From assembly GCF_024345375.1 (NCBI RefSeq), contig NZ_JAGQAZ010000001.1:496001-560000 (forward strand): 64,000 nt of DNA. Reading direction: 5' to 3'. The notes under the pieces were generated by a model. The model was not told the origin of the DNA, ran no database searches, and was given only the letters and a program-made list of their open reading frames with translations. Made by a program: the position numbers and the translations under genes. Origin of the DNA: Cyanobium sp. WAJ14-Wanaka. GTDB lineage: Bacteria > Cyanobacteriota > Cyanobacteriia > PCC-6307 > Cyanobiaceae. This document shows, piece by piece, positions 8,913-19,459 of this stretch (positions are counted from its first letter, which is position 1; the number at the start of each line of letters is the position of its first letter).

Positions 8913-9521
8913 TTGAGCACCGTCGCAATGGTTGCGTTGGCCTTTAGCTGGCCCCCGGAGGCCTACCTGTGGTTCAAGACCCTCCACATAGTTGGGGTGG
9001 TGGTCTGGTTTGCGGGCCTGTTCTACCTGGTTCGTCTTTTCATCTACCACCGGGAGGCAGAGGAGCTCGAACCCCATTTAGTGGCCCCATTTCAGGAGCA
9101 ATACGCCCTGATGGAAAGGCGCCTGGCCAACATCATCACCACACCCGGGATGGTGGTGGCCGTAACCATGGCTGCGGGTTTGTTGATGCTTCAACCGGGT
9201 TGGCTGCATCAGGGTTGGCTGCACGCCAAGTTGGGCTTTGTGGCTGCCTTACTGGGCTACCACTGGTTTTGCTATCGCCTGATGGGCCAGTTGCAGCGAG
9301 GCGAGTGTCAGTGGAGCCCCAAACAACTGAGGGCCCTCAATGAATTGCCAACCCTGCTGCTGGTGATCGTGGTGATGCTGGTGGTATTCAAAAACCAATT
9401 CCCCACGGGGGCTGCCACCTGGTTTGTGGTGGCCCTGGTGGTCTTCATGGCCGCCTCCATCCAGTTCTATGCCCGTTGGCGGCGGCTGAGGGCAGAGCGT
9501 CTGGTTAGCACCGCCCCATGA
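8913..9521 (+). CDS. hemJ: Protoporphyrinogen IX oxidase HemJ
   Basis: Oxidises protoporphyrinogen IX to protoporphyrin IX, the last common step of heme and chlorophyll synthesis, in the membrane. I choose TTG 8913, which has an AGGGGA ribosome-binding site about six bases upstream; ATG 8928 is the alternative. The frame is open back to 8832 but that part overlaps the preceding gene. The protein has four to five hydrophobic helices, the conserved His in WFKTLHIVG, an RRLAN-containing loop and the HAKLGF motif with the conserved Lys. It overlaps the next gene by four bases. Confidence 0.92.
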   Translation: MSTVAMVALAFSWPPEAYLWFKTLHIVGVVVWFAGLFYLVRLFIYHREAEELEPHLVAPFQEQYALMERRLANIITTPGMVVAVTMAAGLLMLQPGWLHQGWLHAKLGFVAALLGYHWFCYRLMGQLQRGECQWSPKQLRALNELPTLLLVIVVMLVVFKNQFPTGAATWFVVALVVFMAASIQFYARWRRLRAERLVSTAP

Positions 9522-10201
9522 AGGCCGATTGGGAATTGGAGCTATCGAGCCAATCGCAACCAATTAACCGGCCCCATCCCCTGGCGGAAGTTCTGCGCCA
9601 GGTTGATAGGCAAAGCTGCCCCAGCAGATTCAATTTTCACTGCCACACCACCTTCAGTGACGGCAGCCTGGGTCCCGAGGCCCTGGTTAGTCAGGCCGTA
9701 GAGCTGGGTCTGGAACATCTGGCGATCACCGATCACCATTCGATTGCCGCCTACGGGCCAGCAAGCCAATTTCTCGGAACAGGGCCGGGCCCCAAGCTCT
9801 GGACCGGCGTCGAGATCAGTTGCCTGCTGGAGGGCTGCCTCGTCCATGTGCTCGGCCTGGGTTTTGATCCCCTTCACCCAAGCCTGACCCCCTACCTCCA
9901 GGGCAGCGCAGTGGTGGGAACCGCCCTCCAGGCCAGGGCTGTTTTGGCCGCCATTCACGGGGCCTCAGGCCTGGCCCTATTGGCCCACCCAGCCCGCTAT
10001 CGACTGCCCTTTGCGACCCTGCTTGAGGCTGCTGCCCAACTGGGTTTTGATGGGGCCGAGGCCTGGTACGACTACCAAATGCAACCCAGCTGGCAGCCGA
10101 CGCCCCATGTCTGTGAAGCAATCGCCACGGATCTGCACAAACGTGGCCTTTTGATGAGTTGTGGCACCGATACCCATGGATTGGCCCTGGATGGCCGCTA
10201 G
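9518..10201 (+). CDS. PHP domain phosphoesterase
   Basis: A 227-residue PHP-family protein (polymerase and histidinol phosphatase fold), a metal-dependent phosphoesterase. Metal ligands are visible in FHCHTTFSDG (about residues 39-48), ITDHHS (about 70-75), the GVEIS Glu and the C-terminal CGTDTHG. The arrangement resembles the YciV/RNase AM group that acts on 3',5'-nucleotides or RNA 5' ends, but substrate cannot be read from the sequence. The C-terminus is short (about 60 residues less than E. coli RNase AM). It follows hemJ with an ATGA overlap. Confidence 0.85.
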   Translation: MKADWELELSSQSQPINRPHPLAEVLRQVDRQSCPSRFNFHCHTTFSDGSLGPEALVSQAVELGLEHLAITDHHSIAAYGPASQFLGTGPGPKLWTGVEISCLLEGCLVHVLGLGFDPLHPSLTPYLQGSAVVGTALQARAVLAAIHGASGLALLAHPARYRLPFATLLEAAAQLGFDGAEAWYDYQMQPSWQPTPHVCEAIATDLHKRGLLMSCGTDTHGLALDGR

Positions 10202-10230
10202 GGTTTGTTGACGCGTTCCCCTGGCTGTCG

Positions 10231-10770
10231 ATGGGTCTGTTTGATCGCTTTTTGAAAGGTGGTGCCGGCACCTCATCCAACAACAACACCCCCAAACCAA
10301 AGAAGGAGGTGGAAACCTTCTTCCTAGATGCGGATTCCTCCGGGAGCATGGGCAATGTCGACTTCATGCGCCGCTCCAACACAATTCGCCGCACCTTCCC
10401 TGGCACGGTGGATAACCCCGGCAACAAGGAGATGGTTGCTGAGGTTGCCTCGATGGAGGCAAGCGTTGAAAAGCTTTCCGACGGCATGCCTGGTAGCAAT
10501 CCAGTAGAAGCCGAGGTAAGCCTCAATGCGGGCATACCCAAGCCGGTTAAAAAGACCTTCGCCCAGACTATGTCTGCTGCCGAACTCGACCAACGCAAAA
10601 AAGGTTCTGCCGTTGGCGTGAACGTGACCGGCGGTCCGGCCGCGATCAAGATGGAACAGGAGGCTGCAGCGGCAGACATCACTGTTCAGCAGCAAATAAA
10701 CCGTGGTCCCACGCAGAAGCCAGGTGCCATCGACCCCTTCAAGCAGATGGCCAAGGATCTCAACGGCTAA
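10231..10770 (+). CDS. Conserved hypothetical protein
   Basis: About 179 residues from ATG 10231. The frame also reads from 10159 but that part is the 3' end of the PHP gene. The N-terminus (MGLFDRFLKGG) is an amphipathic helix of the kind that opens many small peripheral membrane proteins. The rest is Lys/Ser/Ala-rich and probably disordered, with conserved-looking FFLDADSSGSMGN and DPFKQMAKDL segments. There is no signal peptide or membrane helix. The pattern looks like a picocyanobacterial lineage protein; I do not recognise a function. It ends 18 bases from the convergent cobN stop. Confidence 0.65.
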   Translation: MGLFDRFLKGGAGTSSNNNTPKPKKEVETFFLDADSSGSMGNVDFMRRSNTIRRTFPGTVDNPGNKEMVAEVASMEASVEKLSDGMPGSNPVEAEVSLNAGIPKPVKKTFAQTMSAAELDQRKKGSAVGVNVTGGPAAIKMEQEAAAADITVQQQINRGPTQKPGAIDPFKQMAKDLNG

Positions 10771-10788
10771 TTAATCGGGTCCGCCAAA

Positions 10789-13700
10789 TCAGGCCTGCTC
10801 AATTAGCCCCTCACTTTCTAAGACCAGTTGGCGCAACAGCTCCAGCTGGTTTTTTTGTGCCCCTTGCCATAGGTCTCGATTGTGGGCCTCAAGCAGCCGT
10901 TCCGCCATGTCGCGCAGGGCCCAGGGGTTGGCCCGTTTCAGGAAATCACAGATGGATTGGTCGCCTAACCATTGGTCGCAAATGGCCCCGTAGCCCCAGT
11001 CGGGGGCCCGGCCCGTGCTGGCGTCGTAGGCGAAGAGATAGTCGAGGCTGGCGGCCATCTCAAACCCGCCCTTGTAGCCATGGTTCTGCATGGCCCCAAT
11101 CCAGCGGGGGTTTAAAACGCGGCTGCGCAAAACCTTGTCGAGCTCCCGCTCCAGCCGGTGCATTTTGGGTCGGCCATGGCGGGAATGGTCTCCAAACCAG
11201 GCGGCTGGCGATTTCCCCTGGAGGGTTTCCGCTGCCGCACTGAGGCCCCCCTGAAATTGGTAGTAGTCGTCGGAGTCGAGCAGGTCGTGTTCCCGGTTGT
11301 CCTGGTTATGGAGAACCACCTGCACCTGGCCCAGGCGTTGCTCAAGGCCGCTGCGGTCTGCAGTTGCCTCGATGGCCCCCCCTGCTTCGCTCTGGTAACG
11401 CCAGCCGCTCCAGTTCAGGAAGGCCTCTCCCAGGTCGCTGCGCTGCTCCCACTGGCCGCTATCGATTAGGCCCTGCAGGCCTGCCCCATAGGCACCTGGG
11501 GCCGAGCCATAGACCCGGCTGCTGTGCCCCTCCAGGCGAGCAGAGGCCGCCAGGGGGTTTTGGTTCTCGGGCTCATCCTGTTGGGCCACCAGCTGGGTGG
11601 CCCGGTTCATCCAATCCACCAGTTGGGGAAAGGCATCACGAAACAGTCCCGAAATTCGCAGGGTCACATCCACCCGGGGCCGGCCGAGCAGGGAGAGGGG
11701 AACCAGTTCCAGGTCCACCATCCGCCGGGTGGGGCCATCCCACACAGGACGAACCCCCAGCAGGGCCAGGGCCTGGCCAATGTCCTCACCACCGTTGCGC
11801 ATGGTGGCGGTACCCCAGACCGATAGGGCCAGGTGGCTGAGGTGCTCCCCCTCCTCCTGCAGATGGGTTTCGAGCAGCAATTCAGCACTGCGGCGCCCGA
11901 GATCCCAGGCCGCCTCCGTGGGTAAGCCCCGCAGATCAACGCTGTAAAAATTTCTGCCGGTGGGCAGCACATCCGGCCTGCCCCGGGTCGGTGCACCGGA
12001 GGGACCCGCCGCAATCCTCTCCCCAGCTAGGGCAGCTAGCAGTGCCTGTTTCTCGGCCTCTGCGCAGGCCAGCAGGCGAGGCATCAACACCTCGCATAGG
12101 TGCTGGATGCTTACCGCCAGGTCTGCGCTGGGGGGTACCCCAGGTTCGATCGTCTCGCCGTTGAGGGCGGCCTGGCAAATCTCCAGGGCCCTTCCCTCCA
12201 ATAGGGCTACTGCATCCCCCACCAGCCGGAGGCTGCATCTGTCAAAGCAACTCTCAATCAACTGCCGATCGGAGGCCGTAATGGAGTCCGAGTCCTGGTC
12301 GCACCAGGGATCGAGCTGAAGACCCAGGGTCCCTGCCAATGCCTGGGTTAGGCCCAAAATTGCTGGGGGCTGGGGGGCCCTGGCCAGGCATAGCAAAAGT
12401 TCGGCGGCCTCAGAGGCCCCCGGGGTTTGGCCATAGGTGTGTAGCCCCAGGCGGATTTGGGCTTCCTTCAGTTCACAGAGATAGCCATCGGCTGCATCCA
12501 GTTGCTGGTCGAGCTCGTATTCAGGAGCCTCAGCCCCAGGACTCTGTCTGGGCGATGGCGGGGGCAGTTCCATCGATGCCAGCAGTGCATCGAGCCGAAT
12601 CCGCAGGCCCTTGACCCTCTCGCTGCCCAGCTGCTGGGCTTCCCAGTACTCGTCAAGCAGGGCCTCGAGGGTTTGCAACTCGCCATGGAGTCCGGCCCTG
12701 CCAAGGGGCGGGGTTAGGTGGTCCAGGATCACGGCCTGGGCCCTTCGCTTGGCCTGGGAACCCTCGCCTGGATCGTTGACTATGAATGGATAGAGGTGGG
12801 GCATGGGGCCTAGGGCCCACTCCGCAAAGCAATTGTTGGAAAGCCCCAGGCCCTTGCCCGGCAGCCACTCCAAATTGCCGTGTTTGCCCACATGCACCAC
12901 CACATGGGCACCAAAGCTCTGGCGGAGCCAAAGGTATTGGGCCAGGTAGGCATGGGTCGGTGGTAAATCGGGGCTGTGATAGCTGAGGGTTGGATCCCGG
13001 TCGTAGCCCCGCTCCGGCTGGATCAGTACGGTCACATGGCCGAAATCCAGGCCTCGAATTGGAAAAAATGGCTCGGCCAAGGGACCCGTGACCAGGCCCC
13101 TGTCCGTTTCGGGCGCCCCCCAGACCGCTTCCAGCCGCTGCCTTCCCTCCGGGGGGAGCTGCTGGTACCAGGCCAGGTAGGTCTGCAAATCGAAGCGAGC
13201 CATCGCCGGACGATGGCCACTCTCGGGATCGTTGGTTAGGCCCTGCAGCAGCTGGTGGATCAGGGCATCGCCATCCGCCGGCAGGGGACCCTTGATTTGG
13301 TAGCCAGCAGCCCCTAACCAATCCAGGATCAATGCTGTTGAGGCCGGAGTGTCGAGCCCCACCCCATTGGCCAGGCGGCTGTTGCGGGTTGGGTAATTGG
13401 CCAGCACCAGGGCAACGCGCCTCTTTGTAGCTGGGGTTTGGCGGAGCCTGATCCAGGCTGCCGTTAGGGCTGAAATCCACTGCAGCCGCTCCAGATCGGG
13501 CTCATAGCGCACCATGGCAGTAGCCAGGCGGGTGCTCGTCTGCCGGCTTTCCTTGAAGGCCCCAATCCGGGTGGTAACACGCCCATCCAGTTCCGGTAGG
13601 GCCACCTGCAAGCCCAAGTCGATGGGCCCGAGGCCAATGCTGCTGCCCTGCCACTGCTCCCGACTCTGGCTACTGCAAAGCACCTGCAGTACCGGTACCC

Positions 13701-14532
13701 CCAAGCTCTCCCAAAGGGGCGCCCCCAGGGCTGCCTCTTCAAACTGAACTGAGGCAAAGGAGGTGGTGCAGAGCACGGCCTCAACGCCCTCGCGCTGCAG
13801 CAGGTCGGCCACCCCACGCTGCACAGCTGGGTCCCTCAAGCCGCTTACCCAAAGCCCCCTGGGGGAAAGGCCCTGCAGGCGAAGGCTCCCGAGGAGGGCA
13901 TCCATCAAGCCCTGGTCGCCGGCCTCCAGCAGGGATCGGTAGGCCAGCACCCCCACCCGGGTATTGGCCTCATCGCGCCAGTCGTGGGGGAGTGGATCTG
14001 CCTGTGGGCAGGCAACGGGTATCCCAACTGCTCCACCTATCAAGAGTTGGTTGAAACAGGTGAGGGCCTGCCTGAGGTTGCTGCTGCCGCCAATCCGAAA
14101 ACAGGCCGCCAGGCCAATGGCTAGCTCAATCGAGACGGTGCCGATGCTGGCAAGGAATTGGTCCTCCTCCTGGGTGCCGGCAAGAACCGCCAGCTGTCGA
14201 TTTTGCCTGGCCTGGGCCCAAAGCTGCAGTTGCTCCAGGCCATAGCCCCAATGGCCCCTACCCCCCAGAAGCCGCACCACCACCAACCGGGCCTGGCTGA
14301 CGGTGCTGCTGATGTAGTGGTCCAGCACCGCTGGATGGGAGATGGCGCTGATGTTCAGGCCCCTCAGCGGATGGTCGGCTAGGAGCTCTGGCTCCTGGGC
14401 AAGCAAGCGGTCGATGGCGACCAGATCGGTGTCCGCACTGCTGAGCAACAGCACCGGGGCAGGGGGTTGCTCGATGAAGGCACCGGCATCGGCCGGATCA
14501 AGCGCCCCGGGGATACTGGCAAGACGGTGCAT
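10789..14532 (-). CDS. cobN: Cobaltochelatase subunit CobN
   Basis: The large subunit that inserts cobalt into hydrogenobyrinate a,c-diamide in the aerobic route to (pseudo)cobalamin. At 1247 residues the length fits CobN rather than ChlH alone. It has the CobN/Mg-chelatase H segments around VVVHVGKHGNLEWLPGKG (about residue 545) and the C-terminal LMRN-like conserved block (MQNHGYKGGFEMAASLDY). No cobS or cobT is nearby; cyanobacteria are thought to share ChlI/ChlD ATPase subunits. The start is 52 bases from the divergent ilvE, too little room for a cobalamin riboswitch, and I see none. Confidence 0.95.
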   Translation of the reverse strand: MHRLASIPGALDPADAGAFIEQPPAPVLLLSSADTDLVAIDRLLAQEPELLADHPLRGLNISAISHPAVLDHYISSTVSQARLVVVRLLGGRGHWGYGLEQLQLWAQARQNRQLAVLAGTQEEDQFLASIGTVSIELAIGLAACFRIGGSSNLRQALTCFNQLLIGGAVGIPVACPQADPLPHDWRDEANTRVGVLAYRSLLEAGDQGLMDALLGSLRLQGLSPRGLWVSGLRDPAVQRGVADLLQREGVEAVLCTTSFASVQFEEAALGAPLWESLGVPVLQVLCSSQSREQWQGSSIGLGPIDLGLQVALPELDGRVTTRIGAFKESRQTSTRLATAMVRYEPDLERLQWISALTAAWIRLRQTPATKRRVALVLANYPTRNSRLANGVGLDTPASTALILDWLGAAGYQIKGPLPADGDALIHQLLQGLTNDPESGHRPAMARFDLQTYLAWYQQLPPEGRQRLEAVWGAPETDRGLVTGPLAEPFFPIRGLDFGHVTVLIQPERGYDRDPTLSYHSPDLPPTHAYLAQYLWLRQSFGAHVVVHVGKHGNLEWLPGKGLGLSNNCFAEWALGPMPHLYPFIVNDPGEGSQAKRRAQAVILDHLTPPLGRAGLHGELQTLEALLDEYWEAQQLGSERVKGLRIRLDALLASMELPPPSPRQSPGAEAPEYELDQQLDAADGYLCELKEAQIRLGLHTYGQTPGASEAAELLLCLARAPQPPAILGLTQALAGTLGLQLDPWCDQDSDSITASDRQLIESCFDRCSLRLVGDAVALLEGRALEICQAALNGETIEPGVPPSADLAVSIQHLCEVLMPRLLACAEAEKQALLAALAGERIAAGPSGAPTRGRPDVLPTGRNFYSVDLRGLPTEAAWDLGRRSAELLLETHLQEEGEHLSHLALSVWGTATMRNGGEDIGQALALLGVRPVWDGPTRRMVDLELVPLSLLGRPRVDVTLRISGLFRDAFPQLVDWMNRATQLVAQQDEPENQNPLAASARLEGHSSRVYGSAPGAYGAGLQGLIDSGQWEQRSDLGEAFLNWSGWRYQSEAGGAIEATADRSGLEQRLGQVQVVLHNQDNREHDLLDSDDYYQFQGGLSAAAETLQGKSPAAWFGDHSRHGRPKMHRLERELDKVLRSRVLNPRWIGAMQNHGYKGGFEMAASLDYLFAYDASTGRAPDWGYGAICDQWLGDQSICDFLKRANPWALRDMAERLLEAHNRDLWQGAQKNQLELLRQLVLESEGLIEQA

Positions 14533-14584
14533 ACCCCCATCCTGCTTCTTGCAGTGAGAAGATCGGGTTATCTGGCGCCCAGTA

Positions 14585-15502
14585 ATGCACCAATTCCTCC
14601 CCTATGCCTGGTTTGGTGGCAAATGCGTGCCGTTTGCCGAGGCCACCATTTCGGTGGCAACCCATGCCCTCCACTACGGCACGGGAGCCTTCGGTGGCAT
14701 GCGGGCCCTGCCCAATCCTGCCGATCCCAGGGAGATCCTGCTATTCCGGGCTGATCGCCATGCCCGCAGATTGAGCCAGAGTGCCCAACTGCTGCTGACA
14801 GAGCTCAGCGAGGAAAAAATCCATAGCGCCATCGAGATTTTTCTGCAGGCAAATAAACCGAGCTGCCCTGTCTACCTACGGCCATTTGTCTACACAAGCG
14901 ACCTGGGCATTGCCCCACGCCTGCACAACATCGAGACAGACTTCCTGATCTATGGACTGGAACTAGGCGATTACCTATCCCCCGAGGGAGTTAGCTGCAG
15001 AATTAGCTCCTGGGTCCGGCAAGAGGATCGCTCCCTACCCCTGAGGGGCAAGATAAGTGGCGCCTATATCACCAGTTCCCTGGCAAAGACCGAGGCCGTA
15101 ATGAGTGGCTTTGATGAGGCACTTCTGCTAAATAGTCGTGGCAAGATTAGCGAAGCCAGTGGCATGAACCTATTTATTGTTCGCGATGGCGTCTTGATTA
15201 CACCCGGTGTTGATCAGGATATCCTTGAGGGAATCACACGGGCTAGCGTGATCGAGCTTGCCAAGGAAATGGGAATCACTGTGTTGGAAAGGGCTGTAGA
15301 TAAAACCGAACTTTTCATTGCAGATGAAGTATTCCTCAGTGGCACAGCAGCAAAGGTCACTCCCGTAAGGAAGGTCGAAACCACAGAGCTCACTGGCAAA
15401 AGGCCGATCATGGATGCTATCCGCGATCGCCTTACTGCAATTACGGAAGGGAGGGATCCCGCCTATGACCATTGGGTTACTAGAATCCGGTTACGCGACT
15501 AG
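14585..15502 (+). CDS. ilvE: Branched-chain amino acid aminotransferase
   Basis: PLP-dependent (fold type IV) last step of valine, leucine and isoleucine synthesis. The 305 residues show ATISVATHALHYGTGAFGG near the start, the Schiff-base Lys in SGAYITSSLAKTEAV, EASGMNLFIVRDG and the C-terminal DEVFLSGTAAKVTPV phosphate-cup motif. The metH gene begins three bases after its stop, so they are co-transcribed. ilvD, another enzyme of the pathway, is 35 kb away. Confidence 0.95.
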   Translation: MHQFLPYAWFGGKCVPFAEATISVATHALHYGTGAFGGMRALPNPADPREILLFRADRHARRLSQSAQLLLTELSEEKIHSAIEIFLQANKPSCPVYLRPFVYTSDLGIAPRLHNIETDFLIYGLELGDYLSPEGVSCRISSWVRQEDRSLPLRGKISGAYITSSLAKTEAVMSGFDEALLLNSRGKISEASGMNLFIVRDGVLITPGVDQDILEGITRASVIELAKEMGITVLERAVDKTELFIADEVFLSGTAAKVTPVRKVETTELTGKRPIMDAIRDRLTAITEGRDPAYDHWVTRIRLRD

Positions 15503-15505
15503 ATC

Positions 15506-18500
15506 ATGAAATTTATAGAGAGGCTCCACAGCCAGGAGCGTCCGGTATTGGTTTTTGATGGGGCCACTGGCACCTCCCTGCAGCAGATGGATCTGTCTGC
15601 GGACGATTTTGGGGGCTTGTCCCTAGAAGGCTGCAATGAAAATCTTGTCTTCACGCGCCCCGATGCGGTTCAGGCAGTCCATCGTCAGTTTCTGGAGGTG
15701 GGTTCTGATGTGATCGAGACAGACACCTTTGGTGCTGCTTCAATTGTCTTGGCTGAATATGGACTAGAGGATCAGGCCTTTGAGCTCAATAGGCGGGCCG
15801 CTGAGCTGGCAAAGCAGGTGGCTGCTGAGTACAGCACCGAAGCCAAGCCCCGCTATGTGGCGGGCTCGATGGGTCCCACCACAAAGTTGCCGACCCTAGG
15901 GCACATTGGTTTTGACGCGATGAAGGCGTCCTATTGCGAGCAGGCCGAGGGCTTGATCGCTGGAGATGTGGATCTATTTATTGTTGAAACCTGCCAGGAT
16001 GTGCTGCAAATCAAGGCAGCACTTCAGGGAATTGAAGAGGCCTTTGTGCGCACTGGCCAGAGAAGGCCGTTGATGGTGAGTGTCACCATGGAGACCACTG
16101 GCACAATGTTAGTCGGCTCAGACATTGCAGCGGTAGTGGCGATCCTAGAGCCATTCCCCATTGATGTGCTGGGCCTTAATTGTGCGACAGGGCCGGAGCA
16201 GATGAAGGAGCACATCCGCTACCTGAGTGAGCACAGCCCCTTTGTAGTAAGTTGTATTCCCAATGCTGGTCTGCCTGAAAATGTTGGTGGAGTCGCCCAC
16301 TACCGGCTGACCCCCACGGAGATGAAGATGCAGTTGATGCACTTCGTGGAAGATCTTGGCGTGCAGGTAATTGGTGGTTGCTGCGGCACCACCCCAGCCC
16401 ATATAGGGGCCCTAGTGGAACTGGCCGCAGAGCTTAAGCCAGCAGAACGAAGCGTTCGTACCCCAGAAACCCAGCATGCCCGGCCGCCGCTCATGGTGGA
16501 ACCCTCGGCCGCCTCTATCTATGGAACTACTCCTTACCTCCAGGACAACTCCTTTTTGATTATTGGTGAGAGATTGAATGCCAGTGGCTCAAAGAAAGTA
16601 AGGGAACTTCTCAACACAGAGGATTGGGATGGGTTGGTGGCGGTAGCCCGCAGCCAGGTAAAGGAAAATGCCCACATTCTTGACGTGAACGTCGACTATG
16701 TGGGTCGTGATGGCGAAGCAGATATGGAGGCACTGGCTAGCCGTCTCGTAACTAATGTCAACTTGCCATTGATGCTTGATTCCACTGAGTGGCAGAAGAT
16801 GGAGGCGGGGTTAAAGGTCTCAGGTGGTAAGTGCATCCTTAATTCCACGAACTACGAGGACGGTGATGAGCGCTTTTTCAAGGTACTCGAACTTGCAAAG
16901 GCCTACGGCGCAGGTGTAGTCGTTGGCACCATCGATGAAGAGGGCATGGCCCGAACTGCCGAAAGAAAATTTGCCATTGCCCAGAGGGCCTATCGAGATG
17001 CGGTTGAATTTGGGATCCCGGCCCACGAAATTTTTTATGACCCCCTAGCCCTACCAATTTCAACAGGAATCGAAGAGGACAGGCTTAATGGTGCTGCCAC
17101 CATTGAAGCAATTAAGAGCATCCGAACCCATCTTCCTGGAGTTCATGTGGTACTCGGTGTAAGTAATGTGAGCTTTGGCCTCTCGCCAGCAGCACGGATT
17201 GTTCTCAATTCGGTTTTCCTGCACGACTGCTGCAAGGCCGGCATGGATGCGGCCATTATCAGCCCCGCTAAAATCCTGCCCCTCAGCAAGATCAGCGAGA
17301 GTGATCAACAGATTTGCCGCGATCTTATTTATGACCAGCGCAGGTTTGAAGGTGACGCAAAGGCCGGTGAGGGGGCCATCTGCACCTATGACCCCCTTAC
17401 TGAACTGACAACCCTGTTCGAGGGGGTTAGCGCTAAGGAGGCCAGGGCTTCTGGGCCATCACTGGCCGATCTTCCCGTAGAGGAAAGACTTAAACAGCAC
17501 ATTATTGATGGGGAACGGATAGGCCTTGAAGCTGCCCTGAATGTGGCCCTTGAAAGTTATCAGCCACTACACATAATCAATACCTTTCTCCTGGATGGCA
17601 TGAAGGTGGTGGGAGAACTTTTTGGCTCCGGCCAAATGCAGCTTCCTTTTGTGCTCCAGAGCGCTGAGACAATGAAATCAGCGGTTGCCCAGCTGGAGCC
17701 GCACATGGATGTTGTTGAGGGGCAAAGCTCGGGTAAGGGTAAGTTTTTGATAGCTACTGTTAAGGGCGATGTCCATGATATTGGCAAGAATCTTGTCGAT
17801 ATTATTCTCACCAATAATGGCTATCAGGTCATCAATCTTGGCATTAAGCAAAGTTGCGAGGCGATAATTGAGGCCCAGCTCGAACACCAGGCAGACTGTA
17901 TTGCCATGAGTGGTCTACTTGTGAAGTCTACGGCCTTCATGAAGGACAATCTCGAAGCATTTAATGCCGCAGGAATTTCCGTTCCTGTAATCCTGGGCGG
18001 AGCAGCATTAACGCCTCGCTTTGTCAACGGCGACTGTCGGGCTGTCTATGGCGGACAGGTTATTTACGGAAGGGACGCCTTTGCTGACCTGCGTTTTATG
18101 GATGCCTTGATGGAGGCCAAATCAGTTGATAATTGGCTTGATACAAAGGGCTTTCTTGTGGCCAATGCTGAGCAAATAGCTCTGGTGGGAGAAGCCATCG
18201 AAGCCCATGTCACAGTTACGGATGAGCACGAGGATGATTCCCAGGTCGACGCTCTAGCAGAAATAGATCAGGTCTCAGCTGTTAACAATCAACGTTCGGC
18301 AATGGTGCCAGCAGAGCCCTCCCTAGATCCCCCCTTCTGGGGTAGCAAAATAATCCTGGAAGATGCCATCCCCCTGGATGAAGTTTTTGCCTATCTCGAT
18401 AGAAATGCTTTGTTTGCAGGCCAATGGCAACTGCGCAAAACAACCCAACAATCCCGGCCTGAATATGAGGCCATGTTGGAGCAGAAAGCAGAACCGATCC

Positions 18501-19141
18501 TGCAGGAATGGATCGGGCGCTGCCGCCGTGAGCAGCTGCTTACGCCAAGGGTTGCCTATGGCTACTTCCCGGCTGGTCGGCTAGAAAATTCCGTCCAGGT
18601 ATTTGATCCCTCCGATCGATCACTTTGTCTTGGCAGATTCGAATTGCCCCGCCAGCGATCTGGGAATCGCTATTGCATTTCAGATTTTTATGCCGATACC
18701 GGCCTGTCCGCAGATGGAAGGCCCACGCCAACTGATGTATTGCCCATGCAGGCCGTAACCATGGGTGAGCGCGCCACCCTTTTTGCTAAGGAGCTGTTCA
18801 AGGCGGATAAATACACCGACTATCTCTATTTCCATGGCCTGGCGGTCCAGATGGCCGAGGCCTTGGCGGAATGGGTGCATGCCCGTATTCGCGCTGAAAT
18901 GGGCTTTGGGGCTGAAGAGCCAAAGGCCCTTCGCGATGTTCTGGCCCAGCGCTACAGAGGTAGTCGCTATTCCTTTGGTTACCCCGCCTGTCCAAATGTG
19001 GCCGATTCTCGCCAACAACTTCTGTGGCTTGGGGCCGATCGCATAGGTCTTGCCATGGACGAGAGCGACCAACTGGAACCCGAACAGAGCACCACAGCCC
19101 TTGTTGCTCTCCACAGCAAGGCCCGCTACTTCTCTGCGTAG
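15506..19141 (+). CDS. metH: Cobalamin-dependent methionine synthase
   Basis: Transfers methyl from methyltetrahydrofolate through cob(I)alamin to homocysteine. The 1211-residue protein has all modules: homocysteine methyltransferase (about 1-320; [11 protein letters not shown], zinc Cys in GLNCATG and GGCCGTTP), pterin-binding domain (about 345-610; [13 protein letters not shown]), B12 cap and B12-binding domain (about 650-880; [12 protein letters not shown] supplies the cobalt-ligand His near 757), and SAM-dependent reactivation domain (about 960-1200; the [15 protein letters not shown] signature). Several stretches look AT-richer than the neighbouring genes. With cobN, cobU and cobW in the window it points to endogenous, probably pseudocobalamin, supply. 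Confidence 0.98.
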   Translation: MKFIERLHSQERPVLVFDGATGTSLQQMDLSADDFGGLSLEGCNENLVFTRPDAVQAVHRQFLEVGSDVIETDTFGAASIVLAEYGLEDQAFELNRRAAELAKQVAAEYSTEAKPRYVAGSMGPTTKLPTLGHIGFDAMKASYCEQAEGLIAGDVDLFIVETCQDVLQIKAALQGIEEAFVRTGQRRPLMVSVTMETTGTMLVGSDIAAVVAILEPFPIDVLGLNCATGPEQMKEHIRYLSEHSPFVVSCIPNAGLPENVGGVAHYRLTPTEMKMQLMHFVEDLGVQVIGGCCGTTPAHIGALVELAAELKPAERSVRTPETQHARPPLMVEPSAASIYGTTPYLQDNSFLIIGERLNASGSKKVRELLNTEDWDGLVAVARSQVKENAHILDVNVDYVGRDGEADMEALASRLVTNVNLPLMLDSTEWQKMEAGLKVSGGKCILNSTNYEDGDERFFKVLELAKAYGAGVVVGTIDEEGMARTAERKFAIAQRAYRDAVEFGIPAHEIFYDPLALPISTGIEEDRLNGAATIEAIKSIRTHLPGVHVVLGVSNVSFGLSPAARIVLNSVFLHDCCKAGMDAAIISPAKILPLSKISESDQQICRDLIYDQRRFEGDAKAGEGAICTYDPLTELTTLFEGVSAKEARASGPSLADLPVEERLKQHIIDGERIGLEAALNVALESYQPLHIINTFLLDGMKVVGELFGSGQMQLPFVLQSAETMKSAVAQLEPHMDVVEGQSSGKGKFLIATVKGDVHDIGKNLVDIILTNNGYQVINLGIKQSCEAIIEAQLEHQADCIAMSGLLVKSTAFMKDNLEAFNAAGISVPVILGGAALTPRFVNGDCRAVYGGQVIYGRDAFADLRFMDALMEAKSVDNWLDTKGFLVANAEQIALVGEAIEAHVTVTDEHEDDSQVDALAEIDQVSAVNNQRSAMVPAEPSLDPPFWGSKIILEDAIPLDEVFAYLDRNALFAGQWQLRKTTQQSRPEYEAMLEQKAEPILQEWIGRCRREQLLTPRVAYGYFPAGRLENSVQVFDPSDRSLCLGRFELPRQRSGNRYCISDFYADTGLSADGRPTPTDVLPMQAVTMGERATLFAKELFKADKYTDYLYFHGLAVQMAEALAEWVHARIRAEMGFGAEEPKALRDVLAQRYRGSRYSFGYPACPNVADSRQQLLWLGADRIGLAMDESDQLEPEQSTTALVALHSKARYFSA

Positions 19142-19167
19142 CCTGGGGGCTGTCTCAGTGAAATGCC

Positions 19168-19440
19168 ATGGCCATCGCAGGACCGGATGGGGTTGATGGG
19201 GCCATTGCCGCAGGTCTCGACCTGGATGGCACCCCTATCCCTGCCGAGATGCTTGAGCTCTACAGGGAAGTGATGGATCTAGAGAGCCAGCGGGCCAGGA
19301 GCGGTGTCAAAAAATCAATGCGCAATCGGGTCGTAAAGACCGGATCCAAACACTTTGATCAGGCCAACCTCGATGCGCGCCTCAAGGCTGCCGGCTGGGA
19401 CGGACTTAAGGAAAGGGAAATCGCCTTCTTTTACGGCTGA
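19168..19440 (+). CDS. DUF4090 family protein
   Basis: A 90-residue soluble protein matching the cyanobacterial DUF4090 pattern as I recall it: a GLDLDGTPIPAEMLELY opening, an amphipathic MDLESQRARSGVKKSMRNRV helix and a C-terminal KEREIAFFYG. No catalytic motif or membrane segment is seen and its role is unknown. It begins 26 bases after metH on the same strand and converges with the small acidic gene downstream. Confidence 0.75.
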   Translation: MAIAGPDGVDGAIAAGLDLDGTPIPAEMLELYREVMDLESQRARSGVKKSMRNRVVKTGSKHFDQANLDARLKAAGWDGLKEREIAFFYG

Positions 19441-19459
19441 GTAGGCATCAGAGAAGCCC

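Noticed and set aside
9816-10682. 288-residue frame antisense to the PHP and hypothetical genes
   Set aside because: Covers the junction of two plausible plus-strand genes and has no recognisable family.
12653-13480. 275-residue second frame inside cobN, same strand
   Set aside because: Pro/Gly-rich shadow of cobN in another phase.
14533-14584. Cobalamin riboswitch between cobN and ilvE
   Set aside because: Only 52 bases and no B12-box-like sequence.
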